This document shows, one piece after another, positions 8,402-17,505 of a stretch of DNA of 63,882 bases. Location: the NCBI GenBank assembly GCA_947377275.1, contig CANCFV010000008.1:1-63882 (forward strand). The letters are read 5' to 3'. The position numbers and the translations under genes are program-made. This DNA is from Burkholderiales bacterium. GTDB taxonomy: Bacteria > Pseudomonadota > Gammaproteobacteria > Burkholderiales > Burkholderiaceae_C. Position 1 is the first letter of the stretch. Each line of letters begins with the position of its first letter. The notes under the pieces were generated by a model. It saw only the letters and a program-made list of their open reading frames with translations. It was not told where the DNA came from and searched no databases.

Positions 8402-10381
8402 TCAGTGGTTGTGTCCATCGCCACGGACCGCACCCAGCACGGCAGGTCGGGGCGCGCGGTTGGCGATGGACTGATGGTTGACGCCGCTGGCATGGACGCT
8501 CAACGAAGCCGCGCTGAAACGTTTGGCTTTGGCTGGTGCGGGGAGGGCGGTGGTGACCGCATCAACGAAGGGCGCTTTGGCCATCACGACTTTGCCGCCC
8601 ACCACAGTCAAGAGCACTTGGTTTCGAGCCAGCTCTTCCTCTGGCACTTGCATGAAGTTTCGATCCAGCACGATGAGGTCGGCGAACTTGCCTTTTTCAA
8701 TCGAACCGATCTTGCCATCCATGCGAAGCTGGTAAGCCGAGGTCATGGTGATCGAACGCAAGGCATCTGCGCGCGACAAGGCGGGGTCGTTGTTGATCTT
8801 CCCAGCAAAGGCTGGGCCGAAGCTGTTGGCGCTGGTCGGGTCGCCCGAGCGGGTCACGGCGATCTTCAGTGCCAGCATTTCGTCCAGGGGGTCGATCGGC
8901 CAGTCGCTGCCATAGCCCACGCGGGCACCAGCGTTTTTCACGCTGCCAAAGGGCTCCATGCGGGCGAAGCGGTCAGGACCCAGGTGCGACTCGGTTTCGC
9001 CGATTGAGTACGGTGCTTGCTGCGCCCACTGGAATGAGAACGAAGCGATCACGTCCAGCGCCTTGTAGCGAGGGTAATCCGCCACGGCGACGGTCTCGTT
9101 GTGGGCAATGGCTGGGCGGAACTTGGTGTTGGGCACCTGCTGGCGCGCGTATTCAACGGCGTCGAGCGTTTCACGCACGGTGCGCTCACCTGTGGCGTGC
9201 ACATGTACGTCAAAGTCGGATTTGGCAATCTCGGCCATCAGTGGCTTGAGCACCGATGGTGCAAAGTAAACACTGCCGGCGTTGCTGCCCGGCACCCAGT
9301 TCGGGGCTTCGTTGGTGCCGCTGTTGGTGAAATAGGGAGAAAGCAAACCGCCCGTGTCTGCCGGAGCGTTGACCACGCCGTCGCCGAAGAGCTTGATGTG
9401 GCGGATGCTGACTGTGGGCGACTGTGCCAGCCATGCGCCTTGGTCGTATTTGTCTCGCAGCGCCTTGACCACGGACAGCGCGTTGCTTGCGCTGGCGGTC
9501 GCGCTGTCGACGTCGATCTGGGCAGCCAGGAAGGGCCGCGCGGTCAGCTCGCCTGATTTTTGCAGGGTCGTGAACGCGACGGCATGGCCCTCGCCAGCCG
9601 CGGCGTCCATGAAGGTGGTGATGCCCTGCGCTTTGAGGGCGCTCAGTGCAGCTTTGGCCTGTTCGATGCGGTCGGCGTCGGTGTCAGGGGGCACCACCTC
9701 GTTGACGATGAAGCTGGCGGCGTCTTCTGCGATGCCGGTGGGTTCGCCGTTGGCGTCACGAGCGAAGCTCCCGCCAGCCGGATCGGGCGTGTCCTTGGTC
9801 ACCCCAGCCAGGCTCAAGCCTCGGGTGTTGGTCAAGATGGTGTGGAAGTCACTTGAACGCACAATGATCGGGCGCTTTGTGGCCAAGGCATCCAACACGG
9901 CCTTGGTTGGGTCGGCGTCGACGCTGGAAGTGCCCTGGCGCGACCAGTTCACCACTTCAAGCCAGGTGTCGGGCTCTTCGGCTGCAGAGCTGTTCAGGCA
10001 AGTCTGGATCGCAGTCTGCATCTGTGCACGGGTGAGCGTGGCGTAGTTCAGATTGCATTGCAGCAGCGCACGTCCGCCCGCGATGCTGTGCAGGTGGCCG
10101 TCCACCAGGCCAGGCATGAGCATGCGGCCTCCCAGATCAACCACCTTGGTTGTGGCGCCCACAAAGTCAGCCGCTTCGGCGTTGCTGCCAACGTAAACGA
10201 TGACGCCATCACGCACAGCAACGGCTTGTTTGACCGAGTTCTTGGCATCGACCGTGTAGACGTAGCCATTGGTGTACACCGTGTCGGCATCGCCTTTGCA
10301 GCCGGCGAGAAGGAGCGCGACGCCAATCGCGGCAGCGATCGGGCCGATGGCGTGTTTGCGTAGGACAAGTTTGGTGGTCAT
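8402..10381 (-). CDS. YtcJ-like amidohydrolase, predicted lipoprotein
   Basis: 659 aa from the ATG at 10381, which has a TAGGAA ribosome site; the frame also opens at a TTG at 10423. The N-terminus is a lipoprotein signal with lipobox LLAGC (Cys28), so the enzyme should be membrane-anchored and face the periplasm. Then comes an amidohydrolase_3 domain: TVYTNGYVYTVD, the metal-binding GLVDGHLHSIAGG, HVHATGERTVRETLD, GYGSDWPIDP and the closing GSIEKGKFADLIVLDRN. Members of this family deacylate N-acyl amines and amino acids or hydrolyse cyclic amides. Its place between puuC and puuB suggests it frees an amine from a periplasmic amide; the substrate is unknown. Confidence 0.82.
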   Translation of the reverse strand: MTTKLVLRKHAIGPIAAAIGVALLLAGCKGDADTVYTNGYVYTVDAKNSVKQAVAVRDGVIVYVGSNAEAADFVGATTKVVDLGGRMLMPGLVDGHLHSIAGGRALLQCNLNYATLTRAQMQTAIQTCLNSSAAEEPDTWLEVVNWSRQGTSSVDADPTKAVLDALATKRPIIVRSSDFHTILTNTRGLSLAGVTKDTPDPAGGSFARDANGEPTGIAEDAASFIVNEVVPPDTDADRIEQAKAALSALKAQGITTFMDAAAGEGHAVAFTTLQKSGELTARPFLAAQIDVDSATASASNALSVVKALRDKYDQGAWLAQSPTVSIRHIKLFGDGVVNAPADTGGLLSPYFTNSGTNEAPNWVPGSNAGSVYFAPSVLKPLMAEIAKSDFDVHVHATGERTVRETLDAVEYARQQVPNTKFRPAIAHNETVAVADYPRYKALDVIASFSFQWAQQAPYSIGETESHLGPDRFARMEPFGSVKNAGARVGYGSDWPIDPLDEMLALKIAVTRSGDPTSANSFGPAFAGKINNDPALSRADALRSITMTSAYQLRMDGKIGSIEKGKFADLIVLDRNFMQVPEEELARNQVLLTVVGGKVVMAKAPFVDAVTTALPAPAKAKRFSAASLSVHASGVNHQSIANRAPRPAVLGAVRGDGHNH

Positions 10382-10419
10382 GAGGCAATTCCTATGTTGG
10401 GATGGTCGTGTGATGGCGT

Positions 10420-11931
10420 TCAAGACTGGATGCGCAACCAGGTGGTTTTCAGTTCGGTGTATTTGTCGAATGCGTGAAGCGACTTGTCCCGTCCGTTACC
10501 GGATTGCTTGACGCCGCCAAAAGGCACGGTGATGTCGTCTTCGTCGTATTGGTTGACGTGCACTGTGCCGGCTCTCAAGGCACGGGCGACCCGGTGAGCG
10601 CGATCAAGCTGGCCGCTCCAGACGCTGGCTTGCAGCCCATACGGGCTGTCATTGGCAATGGCAATGGCTTCGGCTTCGTCTGCGAAAGGAATCACGCTGA
10701 TCACCGGACCGAAGATCTCTTCCCGCGCGATGGCCATGCCGTTGTGGACGCCAGAGAAGATGGTGGGCTGCACGTAGTGGCCTCCTGTCTCGGAAAGGGC
10801 GCGGTGCCCACCGCACAAAAGTTGAGCACCCTCAGCCAGCCCTTGATCGACGTACCCCAAGACCGAGTTCAGCTGCGCTTCGTCCACAACCGCACCCAGC
10901 CTGGTGCTGCTGTTCAATGGGTCGGCTGCAGGCCATGATTTGGCCTCGTCGCCCATGACGGCCAGCACCTCGGCCAGCACGTCTTGTTGCACCAGCACAC
11001 GGGTGGGCGCATTGCATGACTCGCCCTGGTTGAAAAACACGCTGCCGACGGCGGTGCGCGCAGCACGCTCGATGTCGTTGGCATCACTGAACACGAGGAA
11101 GGCCGACTTGCCGCCCAACTCGTTGTACACACGCTTGAGGTTGGACTGGGCCGAATAAGCCAGCATGCGGCGCCCCACACGGGTCGAGCCTGTGAAGCCG
11201 ATGGCATCGACATCCGGGTGCAGGGCAAGGGCCTCGCCAGCCTCGTGGCCAAAGCCGGGAACCACGTTGAGAACGCCTTCAGGCAAGCCCGCTTCAAGCG
11301 CGAGTTCAGCCAGGCGCAGCGCGGTATACGGTGATTTTTCGGAAGGCTTGAGTACCACGCTGTTGCCAGATGCAAGTGCCGGGCCTAGCTTCCAGGACGC
11401 CATGATCATTGGGTAGTTCCAGGGCACGATGGCACCGATCACGCCCATGGGTTCGCGTGTGATCAGGGCCAGGTCGTTCGGGCCCGTGGGTGCCACCTCA
11501 CCGTAGATTTTGTCGACGGCTTCTGCGTACCAGGCAATGGCGCGAGCGGCCGCGGGCACATCCACGGAAAGGCTGTGTGATATGGGCTTGCCCATGTCCA
11601 GCGTCTCGATCAAAGCCAGTTCTTCACGGTTTGCCAGGATCAAATCGGCCCAGCGTTGCATCACCGCTTTTCGCGCAGCAGGGGGCTGGCCTGACCAGCG
11701 CTTGTCTTCAAAAGCGGCGCGGGCGCTGCGCACGGCCACGTCAATGTCGTGTGCGCTGCCGCGAGCCACTGGGCCGAGCAAGCGGCCATGCACGGGGGAG
11801 CACTTGGCGAAGGTCTCGCCATGGGCCGATGCCTGCCGTTGGCCTTCGATCAGGCTGCGACCATCGAAGCGCACTGCGGCTGCTCGGTCGGCCCAGTTAG
11901 GCGATGTGGTCTGTGCGTGTGGTTCGTGCAT
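10420..11931 (-). CDS. puuC: Gamma-glutamyl-gamma-aminobutyraldehyde dehydrogenase-type aldehyde dehydrogenase
   Basis: 503 aa, the usual PuuC length. It oxidises gamma-glutamyl-gamma-aminobutyraldehyde to gamma-glutamyl-GABA with NAD(P)+. Visible motifs: IETLDMGKPI, the cofactor contact IVPWNYPMIM, the general base Glu in VYNELGGKSAF and the nucleophile Cys306 in FNQGESCNAPTR. The C-terminal HVNQYDEDDITVPFGGVKQSG is typical of PuuC. It follows the outer-membrane barrel gene by 15 bp and precedes the amidohydrolase gene. Confidence 0.9.
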   Translation of the reverse strand: MHEPHAQTTSPNWADRAAAVRFDGRSLIEGQRQASAHGETFAKCSPVHGRLLGPVARGSAHDIDVAVRSARAAFEDKRWSGQPPAARKAVMQRWADLILANREELALIETLDMGKPISHSLSVDVPAAARAIAWYAEAVDKIYGEVAPTGPNDLALITREPMGVIGAIVPWNYPMIMASWKLGPALASGNSVVLKPSEKSPYTALRLAELALEAGLPEGVLNVVPGFGHEAGEALALHPDVDAIGFTGSTRVGRRMLAYSAQSNLKRVYNELGGKSAFLVFSDANDIERAARTAVGSVFFNQGESCNAPTRVLVQQDVLAEVLAVMGDEAKSWPAADPLNSSTRLGAVVDEAQLNSVLGYVDQGLAEGAQLLCGGHRALSETGGHYVQPTIFSGVHNGMAIAREEIFGPVISVIPFADEAEAIAIANDSPYGLQASVWSGQLDRAHRVARALRAGTVHVNQYDEDDITVPFGGVKQSGNGRDKSLHAFDKYTELKTTWLRIQS

Positions 11932-11946
11932 GGTCGCTCTCTCTTT

Positions 11947-13410
11947 TTAGAAACTCACGACCACCGAAGTGCCCAGCAACTGGTTGCTCTTCTTGTAGCT
12001 GTCGTCCTTGGTGTCCTTGAACACGGCACCGCTGGCGCGGTCAAGGCGGTACTCCACCTTGAACACGGTGTTGAGGTTGAAGGCGTAGTTCACACCGAAG
12101 GTCAGCGCCGAGCGGTTCACGCCGCGGTTGCTGTCGGTCTGCGTCCACGTGTCACCGACCAGCGAATACGCGGGGCCGATGCCGTTGTGGTCATCGGCGG
12201 TGGCGTAGGTCAACAAACCACCACCGTTCTTGGCATTGGCGATGTAGTCGGCGCGCACGATGCCTTCCAGCCAAGGCTGGAACTTGTAGGCCACCAAGCC
12301 CGAGATGCCCGACCAGTAAGCGTCACGCAGCACTTTGTTGCCGTCGGCATCGGTTGTGGCCGTGATCGAGGCCTTCTTTTGGCGCCCCCAGCTCAACTGG
12401 CCTTGCACCGTCAAGTCACCCCGGATGAAGTAGGCATCGGCTTCAAAAAGGTCGACGCGTGAGTCACTCTGAGGCTTGACGACGTCCGTCAACTCAACGG
12501 CACCTGTGTCGGCATTCACCGCAAACTGTTGCGTCGTCACACCCTCAGAGCCATTCTTGGCCTTGCCATGCACCCCAGCAAACCCAAAGCCCTGGAACTC
12601 GCCCTTGGCGTAGTCCACGCGGTAGGCCACGACTGGTGTCTTCTCTTTGGCGTTGCGCTTGCTCGCGTTCATGTTGGCCAGCAAGCCCTTGACGATCCAC
12701 TTGTCGCGCGTGAGCTCCAGCCCCGCACCGGTGTAGGCCGTCGGCAAGGTCAGGTCAAACAACAGGTTGTGCGTGACCAGCTTGTTTTGCGTGGCCGGCA
12801 GGTACTCGTAGCCCGACCAGTCTGGGATGTGGCCAGCAATGAAGCGCGTTTGCAAGTCGGTCAAAGGCACGGACACCGAAGCCTCCTGAATGGGCGACGA
12901 CGACGACTCGGCAACCCCCTGTGTGCTGCGCTGCGGCGCCAAGGTCAGGTGCCAACGCGCCCCACCGTCGGTTTCCTTGAGGAAGTCGATCACGGCGGTG
13001 CCGATGTACGAGTTGTCGTAGAAGTAGCCGCCCTCTGACACCGAGTTCAAGAACTGGAAGCCCGCGCGGTGCTGACGCTGGTTGTAGATGTAGGTCGGGT
13101 CCATGTAACCCGCGATCTTCAAGCCCTTGAAGCCCAGCGCATCCCGCGAGTCCTCCATGGCTTCCACCTTCACCGCGATGCGGTTGGCCTCCTGCTGCTG
13201 CTCGGGCGTCATGCCGGGGGCTGGCAAGTTGGCCGCCGACTCGGCTAGCTTGGCTTCTTGCGCGCCGAGCTTCTTCTCCAGCTCGGCCATCCGCGCCTTG
13301 AGCGCGCGCATTTCCATGAGCAAGGTGTCGTTCGATTCCGGGGCAGCCAGGGCCAGGGGATAGGCCGCAGCAAGGGCCAGGCTCAGTGTGGCAAGGGTCA
13401 GGCGTTTCAT
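11947..13410 (-). CDS. Outer-membrane beta-barrel protein with N-terminal coiled coil (porin-like)
   Basis: 487 aa. A Sec signal peptide of about 22 residues ends at ALALA-APES. Residues about 28-65 form a short heptad-like helix (LMEMRALKARMAELEKKLGA). The rest has alternating hydrophobic residues and ends in TSVVVSF, the terminal-Phe signature of outer-membrane barrels. This resembles the Burkholderiales-specific DUF3138 family, named from memory. AAGGA lies 7 bases before the ATG. It sits directly after potI and before puuC, so it may be an outer-membrane entry channel for polyamines; this role is inferred. Confidence 0.75.
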   Translation of the reverse strand: MKRLTLATLSLALAAAYPLALAAPESNDTLLMEMRALKARMAELEKKLGAQEAKLAESAANLPAPGMTPEQQQEANRIAVKVEAMEDSRDALGFKGLKIAGYMDPTYIYNQRQHRAGFQFLNSVSEGGYFYDNSYIGTAVIDFLKETDGGARWHLTLAPQRSTQGVAESSSSPIQEASVSVPLTDLQTRFIAGHIPDWSGYEYLPATQNKLVTHNLLFDLTLPTAYTGAGLELTRDKWIVKGLLANMNASKRNAKEKTPVVAYRVDYAKGEFQGFGFAGVHGKAKNGSEGVTTQQFAVNADTGAVELTDVVKPQSDSRVDLFEADAYFIRGDLTVQGQLSWGRQKKASITATTDADGNKVLRDAYWSGISGLVAYKFQPWLEGIVRADYIANAKNGGGLLTYATADDHNGIGPAYSLVGDTWTQTDSNRGVNRSALTFGVNYAFNLNTVFKVEYRLDRASGAVFKDTKDDSYKKSNQLLGTSVVVSF

Positions 13411-13429
13411 GGGTAGTCCTTGTGGAGGG

Positions 13430-14290
13430 TCAGTGGCGTTGTGCGGCTGCCATCTCGGCTGCCAGCTGTCGCTCGCGTCTGGCCATGAGCCAACTGGCCA
13501 GCACCACCCCTGTCGCCACCACGAGAATGATCACGGTGGCCACGGCGTTGATGCTGGGGCTCAGGCCCAGACGGGCGCGGGAAAAGATGGCCAGGGGCAA
13601 GGTGGTGGCCCCTGGGCCGGAGAGGAAGGCCGACAGCACGACGTCGTCAAGCGAGACCGTGAAGGTCAACAACCAGGCCGACAGCAGCGAGGGCAGCATG
13701 CTTGGCAGGGTGACCAGCATGAAGACCTGAGGCGGCTTGGCGCCGAGGTCCATGGCCGCTTCTTCAAGTTGCGGGTTGATCTCTTTCAGGCGAGCCTGCA
13801 GCACCACGGTGGCGTAAGCCACCCCCAGCAACAGGTGCCCAAGCCAGATCGTCACGGCACCACGCTCCGGGAAACCCAGCCAGCGCTGCATGGACACGAG
13901 CATCAGCAGCAATGACAGGCCGACGATCACCTCGGGCATGACCAGTGGCGCATTGACCATGCCAGAAAACAGCGTGCGTCCCCAGAAGCGCGGATACTTC
14001 ACCAGAGAGAAGGCCGCCAACATGCCCAAGACCACTGACCCGCAGGCTGTGGCCAGGGCGATCTTGAGAGACAAACACAGGCCATCTAGCAGCTCCTGAT
14101 CCTGAGCCAGCGCGCTGTACCACTTGAGCGTGAAGCCTCCCCATACGTTGGGCAAGTCTGATCCGCTGAAGGAGTAGAAGACCAGCGCGACGATGGGCAG
14201 GTAGAGGAACAGAAAGCTGCCAACTAGCCAGACGCGGCCAAAACCGCGGTTGAAGCCAGGCGTGAAAGGGGTGTGTGGGGTGCGGCTCAT
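13430..14290 (-). CDS. potI: Putrescine ABC transporter permease PotI
   Basis: 286 aa inner-membrane permease with about six hydrophobic helices. The binding-protein-dependent permease EAA loop is visible as EEAAMDLGAKPPQVFMLVTL. The frame is open upstream to 14419, but the ATG at 14290 overlaps the potH stop codon by 4 bp (ATGA) and gives the expected length, so translation is probably coupled. LTFTVSLDDVVLSAFLSGPG is typical of PotC/PotI permeases. It works with PotH, PotG and PotF to import putrescine. Confidence 0.93.
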   Translation of the reverse strand: MSRTPHTPFTPGFNRGFGRVWLVGSFLFLYLPIVALVFYSFSGSDLPNVWGGFTLKWYSALAQDQELLDGLCLSLKIALATACGSVVLGMLAAFSLVKYPRFWGRTLFSGMVNAPLVMPEVIVGLSLLLMLVSMQRWLGFPERGAVTIWLGHLLLGVAYATVVLQARLKEINPQLEEAAMDLGAKPPQVFMLVTLPSMLPSLLSAWLLTFTVSLDDVVLSAFLSGPGATTLPLAIFSRARLGLSPSINAVATVIILVVATGVVLASWLMARRERQLAAEMAAAQRH

Positions 14291-15201
14291 CGTTGGCCCT
14301 CCTGGCTCTCGGCCTGCGCCTTGTTGAACAGGGCCAGCGGCACGATGATCAGCAAAATCATCACCACGGCCACGCTGGATGCCATCGGCCAATCGTTGTT
14401 GGCAAAGAACTCGTCCCACAGCACGCGGCCAATCATCAAGGTGGACGGGCCACCCAACAGTTCAGGGATCACGAACTCACCCACGCAGGGGATGAACACG
14501 AGCATGGCGCCAGCCAAGATGCCGGGACGTGACAAGGGCACCGTGACCCGCCAAAACGCCACCCAGGGCGTGGAGCCCAGGTCGGATGCAGCTTCCAGCA
14601 GGCGGATGTCCATCTTCGACAAGGTGGCGAACAGCGGCAGCACCATGAAGGGCAGGTAGGTGTAGACCATGCCGATCACCAGTGAAAACGGCGTGTTCAT
14701 CAGCTGGCCTGGCGCAGGGATGAGCCCGAGGTTGGCCAACAGGGGTTCGATGCCGATGGCGCCCATGGCCTCAGCCACCCATCCGCCTTCGCTCAGCAAG
14801 CCCTTCCATGCGTAGACACGCAGCAGGAAGCTGGTCCAAAAGGGCAGCATCACCAGCATCAGCAGGCTGGCCTGCACTGCCTTGTTGGCCCTTGCCATGA
14901 AATAGGCAAAGGGATAACCGATCCACAGGCAGCACACGGTGGTGATGGCCGCGTACTTCAGGCTGGTGAGGTAGGTTTTGAAGTAGAGGTCATCCTGCGT
15001 GATGAACACATAGTTGGCCACGCGGATGCTCAGGTGAAGCACGCCTTCGGAATAGGTGATGAGGTCCTTGAAGCGCACGGTCTCCATCTCGGAGACGCTG
15101 ATCTTGAAAACAATCAGGAAGGGCAGCAGGAAGAAAATCAGCAGCCAGGTGTATGGCACGCCGATCACGGCACGCCGGCCAGGGTTGAGGTTGAAGCTCA
15201 T
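14287..15201 (-). CDS. potH: Putrescine ABC transporter permease PotH
   Basis: 304 aa inner-membrane permease of the PotB/PotH type. After a short cytoplasmic start comes the first helix (WLLIFFLLPFLIVFKISVSE), a periplasmic segment, and five more helices. The EAA loop reads LEAASDLGSTPWVAFWRVTV. FIPCVGEFVIPELLGGP is a conserved family stretch. It is 10 bp downstream of potG and overlaps potI. Confidence 0.93.
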   Translation of the reverse strand: MSFNLNPGRRAVIGVPYTWLLIFFLLPFLIVFKISVSEMETVRFKDLITYSEGVLHLSIRVANYVFITQDDLYFKTYLTSLKYAAITTVCCLWIGYPFAYFMARANKAVQASLLMLVMLPFWTSFLLRVYAWKGLLSEGGWVAEAMGAIGIEPLLANLGLIPAPGQLMNTPFSLVIGMVYTYLPFMVLPLFATLSKMDIRLLEAASDLGSTPWVAFWRVTVPLSRPGILAGAMLVFIPCVGEFVIPELLGGPSTLMIGRVLWDEFFANNDWPMASSVAVVMILLIIVPLALFNKAQAESQEGQR

Positions 15202-15211
15202 GGTGCGGGCC

Positions 15212-16330
15212 TCATTGCGTCAGCACGACTTGAGCTGTGTCGTCCCAGCTTGCCCAAACCAGATCACCCGTCTGAAGCGCGTCATCGCTGTGGCGGCTGG
15301 TATTGGCCATCGATACCTTGATCGTGGCGCCACTGCTCAATTGCACGTGGTAGACCGTGAAACTGCCAAAGTACGCGAGGTCACGCACGGTGCCTCTGGT
15401 GTGGTTGTACAAGCCTTCAGGTCGCACGCGGCTCAACCCGACCTTCTCGGGGCGCACGGCCACAGCGACGGACATGCCTTCGGTCCCGGTGATGCCATGC
15501 CCGACGAGGTGGTGGCAGTCATCGCACTGGATCACCACATGATCGGGTGCATCCTGCACGACGACGCCTTCCATCATGTTGACGTTGCCGATGAAGTCGG
15601 CCACGAAGCGGGTGGCGGGGGTTTCGTAGATCTCGTGTGGCGCGCCCACCTGCAGGATGCGGCCTTCGCTCATCACGGCGATGCGGCTGGCCATGGTCAT
15701 GGCTTCTTCCTGATCGTGGGTCACCATCACGCAGGTCACACCCACGTCTTGAAGGATGTTGACCAGCTCAATCTGCGTCTCTTCGCGCAGCTTCTTGTCC
15801 AGTGCGCCCAGGGGCTCGTCCAGCAAGAGGAGCTGCGGCTTCTTGGCCAAGCTGCGGGCCAGCGCCACGCGTTGTTGCTGGCCGCCCGACAGTTGGTGCG
15901 GCTTGCGCTTGGCGAACTTGCCCAGTTGGACCAACTTGAGCATGTCGTCCACCCGCGCTGCCACCTCGCCTTTGCCCAGGCCGTCGCGTTTGAGGCCAAA
16001 GGCGATGTTCTCCCACACCGACAGGTGCGGGAACAGCGCATAGCTCTGGAACATCATGTTGATGGGCCGCTGGTAGGGCGGCAAGCTCACCAGGTCCTGT
16101 CCATTGAGGACGATGCGGCCTGAGGTGGGCGTCTCGAAGCCAGCCAGCATGCGCAGCAGCGTGGTCTTGCCACAGCCGCTGGAGCCAAGCAAAGCGAAGA
16201 TCTCGCCCCGCGCGATGTCGAGGTTGATGTGGTTGACCGCCACCGCGCCGCCACCGAAGTCTTTGACGACGTCATGGATCTGCAAGAAGGTCTTGGATGC
16301 TGTGGGGGGAGGGGAAAGAACTGCGCTCAT
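15212..16330 (-). CDS. potG: Putrescine ABC transporter ATP-binding protein PotG
   Basis: 372 aa cytoplasmic ATPase. Walker A is GSSGCGKTT, the Q-loop lies at [21 protein letters not shown], the signature is [16 protein letters not shown] and Walker B is [12 protein letters not shown], with the switch His in VTHDQEEAM. The C-terminal about 120 residues form a TOBE domain ([11 protein letters not shown]). The [19 protein letters not shown] stretch is characteristic of the polyamine/spermidine group. It lies 28 bp after potF. Confidence 0.94.
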   Translation of the reverse strand: MSAVLSPPPTASKTFLQIHDVVKDFGGGAVAVNHINLDIARGEIFALLGSSGCGKTTLLRMLAGFETPTSGRIVLNGQDLVSLPPYQRPINMMFQSYALFPHLSVWENIAFGLKRDGLGKGEVAARVDDMLKLVQLGKFAKRKPHQLSGGQQQRVALARSLAKKPQLLLLDEPLGALDKKLREETQIELVNILQDVGVTCVMVTHDQEEAMTMASRIAVMSEGRILQVGAPHEIYETPATRFVADFIGNVNMMEGVVVQDAPDHVVIQCDDCHHLVGHGITGTEGMSVAVAVRPEKVGLSRVRPEGLYNHTRGTVRDLAYFGSFTVYHVQLSSGATIKVSMANTSRHSDDALQTGDLVWASWDDTAQVVLTQ

Positions 16331-16358
16331 GATGGGTTTGGCTCCTGTTTGCTCAGAC

Positions 16359-17480
16359 TCACAAGCCGGTCTTGAACGAGGTGTAGATGCGTGTCATCTG
16401 GCGGCGGATGTCGTTGCTGAGCGAATCAGGCTGCGCCATCTTGGCCATCTCAGCTTCTGACGGGTACACGGCTGGGTCGTTGGCAATTTCTGGCTTGACG
16501 AACTTGCGCGCTGCCTGGTTGGGGTTGGGGTAGAACACCTTGTTGGTCAGCGATGCGTGAACCTCGGGCCTCAGGATGTAGTTGATCCACTTGTGGGCGT
16601 TCTCAGGGTGTGGCGCATCGGCCGGTATGGCCATCGTGTCCATGAAAATCACGCCGCCTGTTTTGGGCAACAGGGTCTGGATGTTTTGACCCGTCTTGCC
16701 TTCGATGGCCCGGTTTTTCGCGATGTTGATGTCACCGGCATATCCAAAAGACACGCAGAGCGAGCCGTTGGCCAGGTCGTTGATGTAGCCACTGGAGCTG
16801 AACAAGGTCACATAGGGCCGAATGGCCTTGAGCACAGGCGGCACCAGTTGGTAGTCGCCAACAGCCCTGCTGTAGGCGGGCTTGCCGAGGTAGTGCATGA
16901 CAGCGGGCACCACTTCCGTGGGTGAATCGAGGAAGGACACGCCACAGCTTTTCAGCTTGCTGATGTACTCAGGCTTGAAGATCAGGTCCCACGCGTTGTC
17001 GGGCATGGGCAGGCTGCCGAGCGCGGCTTTGACCTTGTCAACGTTGATGCCCACCGTGGTGTAGCTCCACATCCAATCGACGAGGTACTGGTTGCCAGGA
17101 TCCAGCTTGCTCAATTGAGCAAGCATCACGGGGTCCAGGTTCTTGTAGTTGCTCAGCTTGCTCTTGTCGATTTTTTGCAGAAGGCCACCGTCGGCCTGCA
17201 TCTTGGCCCAGTAGGACGATGGCACCACGATGTCATAGCCCGTCTTGCCGGCCACCAGCTTGGCGTGCACGATTTCGTTGTTGTCGAAAACGTCGTACCG
17301 CACCTTGATGCCAGTCTCTTTTTCGAAGTTGGCAATGGTGTCGGGCGCGATGTAGTTGGACCAGTTGTAAACGTTGAGCACCTTCTCTTCTTCGGCCTGG
17401 GCCTGCCCCATGGGCAGGGCAAGCAGTGCCAGGCAAGGCAACAGAGATCGGAGCGGACGGCGACTTGGGGTTCGTGACAT
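16359..17480 (-). CDS. potF: Periplasmic putrescine-binding protein PotF
   Basis: 373 aa. The Sec signal peptide ends about residue 29 (GQAQA-EEEK). The mature protein starts with LNVYNWSNYIAPDTIANFEK, where the Trp-Ser pair contributes to polyamine binding in PotF proteins. IVVPSSYWAKMQADGGLL, WDLIFKPEY and DTMAIPADAPHPENAHKWIN are conserved features of the family. It captures putrescine in the periplasm for PotGHI. It follows puuA by 25 bp. Confidence 0.94.
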   Translation of the reverse strand: MSRTPSRRPLRSLLPCLALLALPMGQAQAEEEKVLNVYNWSNYIAPDTIANFEKETGIKVRYDVFDNNEIVHAKLVAGKTGYDIVVPSSYWAKMQADGGLLQKIDKSKLSNYKNLDPVMLAQLSKLDPGNQYLVDWMWSYTTVGINVDKVKAALGSLPMPDNAWDLIFKPEYISKLKSCGVSFLDSPTEVVPAVMHYLGKPAYSRAVGDYQLVPPVLKAIRPYVTLFSSSGYINDLANGSLCVSFGYAGDINIAKNRAIEGKTGQNIQTLLPKTGGVIFMDTMAIPADAPHPENAHKWINYILRPEVHASLTNKVFYPNPNQAARKFVKPEIANDPAVYPSEAEMAKMAQPDSLSNDIRRQMTRIYTSFKTGL

Positions 17481-17505
17481 GTGGTGGTTCCTTCAGATGG
17501 CGTGA

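Noticed and set aside
8399-10363. Several plus-strand frames over the amidohydrolase gene
   Set aside because: All lie within the lipoprotein amidohydrolase coding region and show no domain or ribosome site.
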